From positions 248,001-312,000 of the forward strand of contig NZ_SBLB01000008.1 in assembly GCF_004138325.1 (NCBI RefSeq): a DNA stretch of 64,000 bases, in the 5' to 3' direction. The notes below the pieces were generated by a model. That model had not been told where the DNA came from, made no database searches, and saw only the letters and a list, made by a program, of their open reading frames with translations. Positions 60,482 through 64,000 of this stretch are shown here, piece after piece. The stretch's first letter is position 1. Every line of letters starts with the position of its first letter. Origin of the DNA: Spirosoma sordidisoli. GTDB lineage: Bacteria > Bacteroidota > Bacteroidia > Cytophagales > Spirosomataceae. Made by a program: the position numbers and the translations under genes.

Positions 60482-60640
60482 TGTGCAGCGTGGCGATGCT
60501 GCCTGACGGGTATGATCGCACACGCCCGCCCGGGGCTTGTTTATAACAATCAAGTTGGCAGACCATTCGTCATTGACTACTTATGGCTGCGGGTGCCCGG
60601 CAGTTAGGCCGCTCCCGACAGACTGGTTCAGTGACAATAA

Positions 60641-61189
60641 ATGTCTTATACCATGACAACTTACACCATTTGCGTTTTTACGTCGAATACGATCGGGCTG
60701 CTGAACCGCATCACGATCATTTTCACGCGCCGGCGCATCAATATTGAAAGCCTGACCGTATCCGAAACCGAGCGGAAAGGAGTATCGCGTTTTACGATCG
60801 TAATCAAGCACGAGTCGCGCGAAGAAGTGGAAAAGCTGGTCCGGCAGATCCGGAAAATTGTAGAAGTAATGGCCGTTTTCGGCTATCTCAACGACGAGAT
60901 CGTCTACAACGAAATTGCCATGTTTAAGATTTCGACTCCGCTGGGCGCCAAACCCCTCGACGTCGAAACGATCAACAGCAAATACAAAGCCTGGGTCGTA
61001 TACTGGGGGCTGGATTATGTGGTGGTCGAGAAGACCGGCACCGAAACGGACATCTTCGATTTCTTTGCCTACATCCGCCAGCAGCACGACATTCTGGAAT
61101 TCGTCCGGTCGGGCCGGGTCGCCGTCGGCAAAACGGAGCAGGGCCTGGTCGAGTACCTGCCCGAAGCCGAATGGGCCTACTACCTCTAG
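60641..61189 (+). CDS. ilvN: Acetolactate synthase, regulatory small subunit
   Basis: A 182-residue ACT-domain protein that activates the large subunit and makes it sensitive to valine. The N-terminal ACT domain TICVFTSNTIGLLNRITIIFTRRRINIESLTV (residues about 7-40) is typical, followed by the C-terminal domain with FAYIRQQHDILEFVRSGRVAVGK. A second in-frame ATG at 60653 (MTTYTICVF) may be the true start. It lies between ilvB and ilvC, with a repeat element in the following gap. Confidence 0.93.
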   Translation: MSYTMTTYTICVFTSNTIGLLNRITIIFTRRRINIESLTVSETERKGVSRFTIVIKHESREEVEKLVRQIRKIVEVMAVFGYLNDEIVYNEIAMFKISTPLGAKPLDVETINSKYKAWVVYWGLDYVVVEKTGTETDIFDFFAYIRQQHDILEFVRSGRVAVGKTEQGLVEYLPEAEWAYYL

Positions 61190-61235
61190 ACCGCCGGGCC
61201 GCTCCGGGTCCTGGCTGGCTTTTGCGCTCCCGTTC

Positions 61236-61328
61236 CTTTTGTCATCCCGCCGAAGGAGAGATCTCAACGGATAGTCATCGACCGGACTGCTAAGGGCTGG
61301 GATCCCTCCTGCGTCGGAGTGACAAAAG
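61236..61328. repeat. MITE-like inverted repeat between ilvN and ilvC
   Basis: Imperfect 32-bp arms (61236-61267 and 61297-61328) starting CTTTTGTCA and ending TGACAAAAG flank a 29-nt centre. Both arms contain a GAAGGAG- or GCAGGAG-like core. The structure resembles short dispersed non-coding elements, but no second copy is in this window. Confidence 0.65.
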
Positions 61329-61402
61329 AACAGAAATGGCACTGGGACAGCAGTAACACGATTGCAACCACTATTTTTTTACAACTAAAAAGAGTACCAC
61401 AA

Positions 61403-62446
61403 ATGGCACAAATTAACTTCGGCGGAACCGTAGAAAACGTCGTAACCCGCGAAGAATTCCCGCTCGAGAAAGCGCTGGAAACCCTTAAAAACGAAACGAT
61501 CGCCGTTATTGGTTACGGTGTACAAGGTCCTGGCCAGTCGCTCAACATGCGCGATAACGGCTTCAACGTCATTGTGGGCCAGCGCAAAGGGAAAACCTTC
61601 GACAAGGCTGTGGCCGATGGCTGGGTTCCGGGCGAAACGCTGTTTGACATTGACGAAGCGCTGGAGCGCGGCACCATCATCTGCTTCCTGCTGTCCGATG
61701 CCGCCCAGATCGAACTGTGGCCAACGGTAAAAGCCGCGCTGAAGCCGGGTAAGTCGCTCTACTTCTCCCACGGCTTCGGCGTGACCTACAAAGAGAAAAC
61801 CGGTATCGTTCCCCCGGCCGACGTTGACGTATTCCTCGTAGCGCCGAAAGGCTCGGGTACGTCGCTGCGCCGGTTGTTTGTAGAAGGAAAAGGCCTGAAC
61901 TCGTCGTTTGCCATTTATCAGGATGCCAGCGGCCAGGCTCGCGAGAAATGCATCGCCATGGGAATCGGCGTTGGCTCAGGCTACCTGTTCGAAACCGATT
62001 TCTACAAAGAAGTAACCTCCGACCTGACGGGTGAGCGCGGCACGCTGATGGGCGCGATCCAGGGTATTTTTGCGGCCCAGTACGAAGTGCTGCGCGCCAA
62101 TGGCCACAGCCCCTCCGAGGCTTTCAACGAAACGGTCGAAGAGCTAACCCAGTCGCTGATGCCGCTGGTAGCCGAGAACGGCATGGACTGGATGTACGCT
62201 AACTGCTCGACCACGGCCCAGCGCGGTGCCCTCGACTGGTGGAAACCCTTCCGCGACGCCACCAAGCCGGTTTTCGAACAACTGTACAACTCGGTAAAAT
62301 CGCAGGAGCAGGCCGAAATCAGCATCACCCGCAACTCGCAGCCCGACTACCGCGAGAAGCTGGAAGTCGAGCTGGCTGAACTCCGCGACTCCGAAATGTG
62401 GCAGGCCGGTGCCGCCGTGCGCAACCTGCGGCCCGAGCGCAACTAA
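61403..62446 (+). CDS. ilvC: Ketol-acid reductoisomerase
   Basis: From the ATG at 61403 the enzyme has 347 residues, normal for class I. It isomerises and reduces acetolactate or acetohydroxybutyrate to the dihydroxy acids that IlvD dehydrates. The NADPH-binding motif is VIGYGVQGPGQ, the metal-binding region includes GERGTLMGAIQGIF, and the conserved motif LFVEGKGLNSSFAIYQD is present. A longer frame (61319) would translate through the repeat at 61236-61328 and is rejected. A hairpin terminator follows. Confidence 0.96.
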   Translation: MAQINFGGTVENVVTREEFPLEKALETLKNETIAVIGYGVQGPGQSLNMRDNGFNVIVGQRKGKTFDKAVADGWVPGETLFDIDEALERGTIICFLLSDAAQIELWPTVKAALKPGKSLYFSHGFGVTYKEKTGIVPPADVDVFLVAPKGSGTSLRRLFVEGKGLNSSFAIYQDASGQAREKCIAMGIGVGSGYLFETDFYKEVTSDLTGERGTLMGAIQGIFAAQYEVLRANGHSPSEAFNETVEELTQSLMPLVAENGMDWMYANCSTTAQRGALDWWKPFRDATKPVFEQLYNSVKSQEQAEISITRNSQPDYREKLEVELAELRDSEMWQAGAAVRNLRPERN

Positions 62447-62464
62447 ACCAAATACCTGTTGACA

Positions 62465-62512
62465 AGTAATCGGGTAGAGAGCAGCCATCGGGCCAGCTAC
62501 TACCCGATTGCT
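62465..62512 (+). terminator. Terminator of the ilv operon
   Basis: A 13-bp stem AGTAATCGGGTAG/CTACCCGATTGCT (one mismatch) with a 22-nt loop, 19 bp after the ilvC stop codon; no long T run. Confidence 0.65.
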
Positions 62513-63127
62513 GTTTGTAGAAGGGTCATAATTGAACGAAACTGTTGATATATTTGGTCTACGCTACTACATTGCCACATACCTATTCTAAAGCGGAACT
62601 GATATCGAATATAGTTGAGAGTCATTAGCCAACAACAATATTGCCAACATGATACAGCAACAAATAATCTATCCTACAGCCTAAAAGCTTTAAGTCATAT
62701 TGAATGAAAAAAAAATGAAAGAGCATTAAGTGCAAGTAAAAATTTACATTGAAACTCTTGACAATCCAAGAAGCAACCTACTTTCTTTTGAATAGTTAGC
62801 TTTACAGGTCATAGCTATGAATCACAAATAAAATAACGAACATTTCGCATATTTATGAATTTATAATTATCGCTACAAACCACTAAATCGACACTAGCAA
62901 ACAAAAAAAAGTTATAGCATAAAACGCCTTTTTATGAGCAATAACTGGTTTTGATTTCAGTCGATGAAAAACACAAACCATCAGAATTGATATTAAAATT
63001 TTTTTAAATTAATTTCAATACCAATAATATGAAAAGCAGAACGTCGGCATATCATCCATATCTAGCATTTATGACAACGATAGTAAACCAACTTTAATTA
63101 AAGAATCAACAAACATTGACCAACAAA
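62513..63127. other. AT-rich non-coding stretch
   Basis: About 600 bp of strikingly AT-rich DNA (many A and T runs) contrasts with the GC-rich chromosome before it. I find no open reading frame of note, no tRNA and no clear repeat. A possible promoter (TTGACA with AT-rich downstream sequence around 62757-62790) is weak. The stretch may belong to an acquired segment that continues with the DUF3667 gene. Confidence 0.5.
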
Positions 63128-63841
63128 ATGAACTGTAAAAACTGTACTACCGAAGTACATTCAAATTATTGTCCAGATTGTGGACATCCAACGAATCTGA
63201 AACGGATCGATGGTCATTACATTGTTCATGAAATTGAACATGTGCTGCATTTTGAGCGTGGTATCTTGTATACAATCAGGGAGCTAATAACAAACCCGGG
63301 GCAAAACGTCAGAAATTATCTATCTGAGAACAGGAACCGACTCGTAAAGCCAATTATTTTCATCATTATAACCTCATTAATCTATTCGGTTGCAATCAGT
63401 TTTTTTCACATAGAAGACGATTATGTAAAATTTAAAGGCGCTGAATTAACAACAACGGTAAAAATTTTCTCGTGGATACAAGGGCACTATGGCTATGCCA
63501 ACATCATTATGGGTATATTCATTACTTTGTGGATAAAACTATTCTTCAGAAAATCTAATTATAACCTATTTGAGGTTTTAATTCTACTTTGCTTTGTGAT
63601 GGGAATAGGCATGCTGATTTTTGCTCTGTTTGCTTTGGCACAAGGATTAACAAAAGCAAATTTGATGGCCATCGGTGGCCTAGTGGGTATTATCTACTGT
63701 TCCTGGGCAATAGGCAGTTTTTTCGGAAGGGATAAAATTACAAATTATGTGAAAGCATTCTTTGCTTATATGCTTGGCATGATAACGTTTACTGTAGCCG
63801 CCATTCTCCTAGGTTTTTTGATCGACTTCATTATAAAATAG
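63128..63841 (+). CDS. DUF3667 family zinc-ribbon membrane protein
   Basis: From the ATG at 63128 the protein has 237 residues. It starts with a zinc ribbon, MNCKNC...YCPDCGHP (two CxxC pairs), followed by YIVHEIEHVLHFERGILYTIRELITNPGQNVRNYL, the signature of the Bacteroidota DUF3667 family. About five membrane segments follow. The function is unknown. A TTG at 63116 is also open but less likely as a start. The gene is AT-rich. The next gene starts 8 bp later. Confidence 0.85.
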   Translation: MNCKNCTTEVHSNYCPDCGHPTNLKRIDGHYIVHEIEHVLHFERGILYTIRELITNPGQNVRNYLSENRNRLVKPIIFIIITSLIYSVAISFFHIEDDYVKFKGAELTTTVKIFSWIQGHYGYANIIMGIFITLWIKLFFRKSNYNLFEVLILLCFVMGIGMLIFALFALAQGLTKANLMAIGGLVGIIYCSWAIGSFFGRDKITNYVKAFFAYMLGMITFTVAAILLGFLIDFIIK

Positions 63842-63848
63842 CAAACGC

Positions 63849-64000
63849 ATGGAAAACAAAAAGGGAGTAAATGTTGTGTTTATCATTGTAGCGTTCACAT
63901 TGGGAACCACGCTGCTAAGGCATTTTAATTTTCAAACGCTCAGCTTCAAAATGCCTGTGTTAGATATACTTTTCCTGATTACATTCATTATAGCCATTTA
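63849..64000 (+). CDS. Membrane protein, truncated by window end
   Basis: An ATG at 63849 opens a frame of 50 codons that runs off the window. The visible part has two hydrophobic segments (VNVVFIIVAFTLGTTLL and ILFLITFIIAI) separated by a short polar stretch. No family can be assigned. It follows the DUF3667 gene by 8 bp on the same strand and shares its AT-rich composition, so the two are probably an operon. Confidence 0.6.
   Translation, partial: MENKKGVNVVFIIVAFTLGTTLLRHFNFQTLSFKMPVLDILFLITFIIAI

Noticed and set aside
62513..63127. tRNA or small RNA gene in the AT-rich gap
   Set aside because: No cloverleaf, T-loop motif or GC-rich stem could be found by eye.

Overview
The window comes from a GC-rich member of the Bacteroidota, most likely order Cytophagales and close to Spirosoma. 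This is inferred from protein families (DUF4293, DUF6702, GEVED-containing protease, DUF3667, 7TM-AraC regulators), from weak or absent Shine-Dalgarno sequences, and from promoter elements of the Bacteroidota type (TTG, about 19-20 nt, TAnnTTTG) upstream of several genes. No rRNA, tRNA, CRISPR array or complete insertion sequence was recognised.

Layout. 1-5.2 kb: a truncated thioredoxin-fold gene, tRNA-modification gene mnmD, a DUF4293 membrane protein, rnhB and a large secreted zinc metalloprotease. 5.2-9.4 kb: fatty-acid beta-oxidation genes fadJ and fadA on the minus strand, with a PIN-domain toxin-antitoxin pair on the opposite strand between them. 9.6-12.9 kb: cytochrome bd oxidase (cydAB) and endonuclease V. 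12.9-22.2 kb: an S41 peptidase with a membrane AraC-type regulator, an atypical Nramp-like transporter, a lipoprotein, a two-gene histidine-rich membrane module and a Tat-exported TIM-barrel protein. 22.3-26.5 kb: a GMC dehydrogenase with its small Tat subunit, an App1-type phosphatase and a DUF2064 transferase. 26.5-31.9 kb: ridA, gltX, small conserved genes, a cluster of composite palindromic repeats and an MscS channel. 32-40 kb: a minus-strand module of DUF1501, DUF1553/cytochrome, DUF2231/cytochrome/LRR and beta-propeller proteins, as is well known from Planctomycetes. 40-43 kb: mreBCD with a free-methionine-sulfoxide reductase. 43.2-48.2 kb: a GH3-family enzyme and dxr, with a low-GC three-gene cassette (nucleotidyltransferase, AAA ATPase, HNH-like protein) placed exactly between them. 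48.4-55 kb: rseP, a DUF6702 protein, lon, an AGE-family epimerase and murQ. 55-62.5 kb: a repeat-rich surface protein and the branched-chain amino acid operon ilvD-(methyltransferase)-ilvB-ilvN-ilvC. 62.5-64 kb: an AT-rich stretch with a DUF3667 membrane protein and a truncated membrane protein.

The most interesting element is the cassette at 44745-47050. It resembles a Septu-like (PtuA/PtuB) anti-phage system, but its HNH protein has lost the usual zinc cysteines, a MntA-like nucleotidyltransferase precedes it, and its last gene overlaps the essential isoprenoid gene dxr by 4 bp. Other leads are a dispersed two-module palindromic repeat family (9.4, 17.2 and 30.4-30.7 kb), a 14-bp palindrome just downstream of a textbook fadA promoter, an Nramp-like protein without the canonical metal-binding motifs, and a membrane protein carrying a duplicated D-x2-WH-x5-D...PPH motif.
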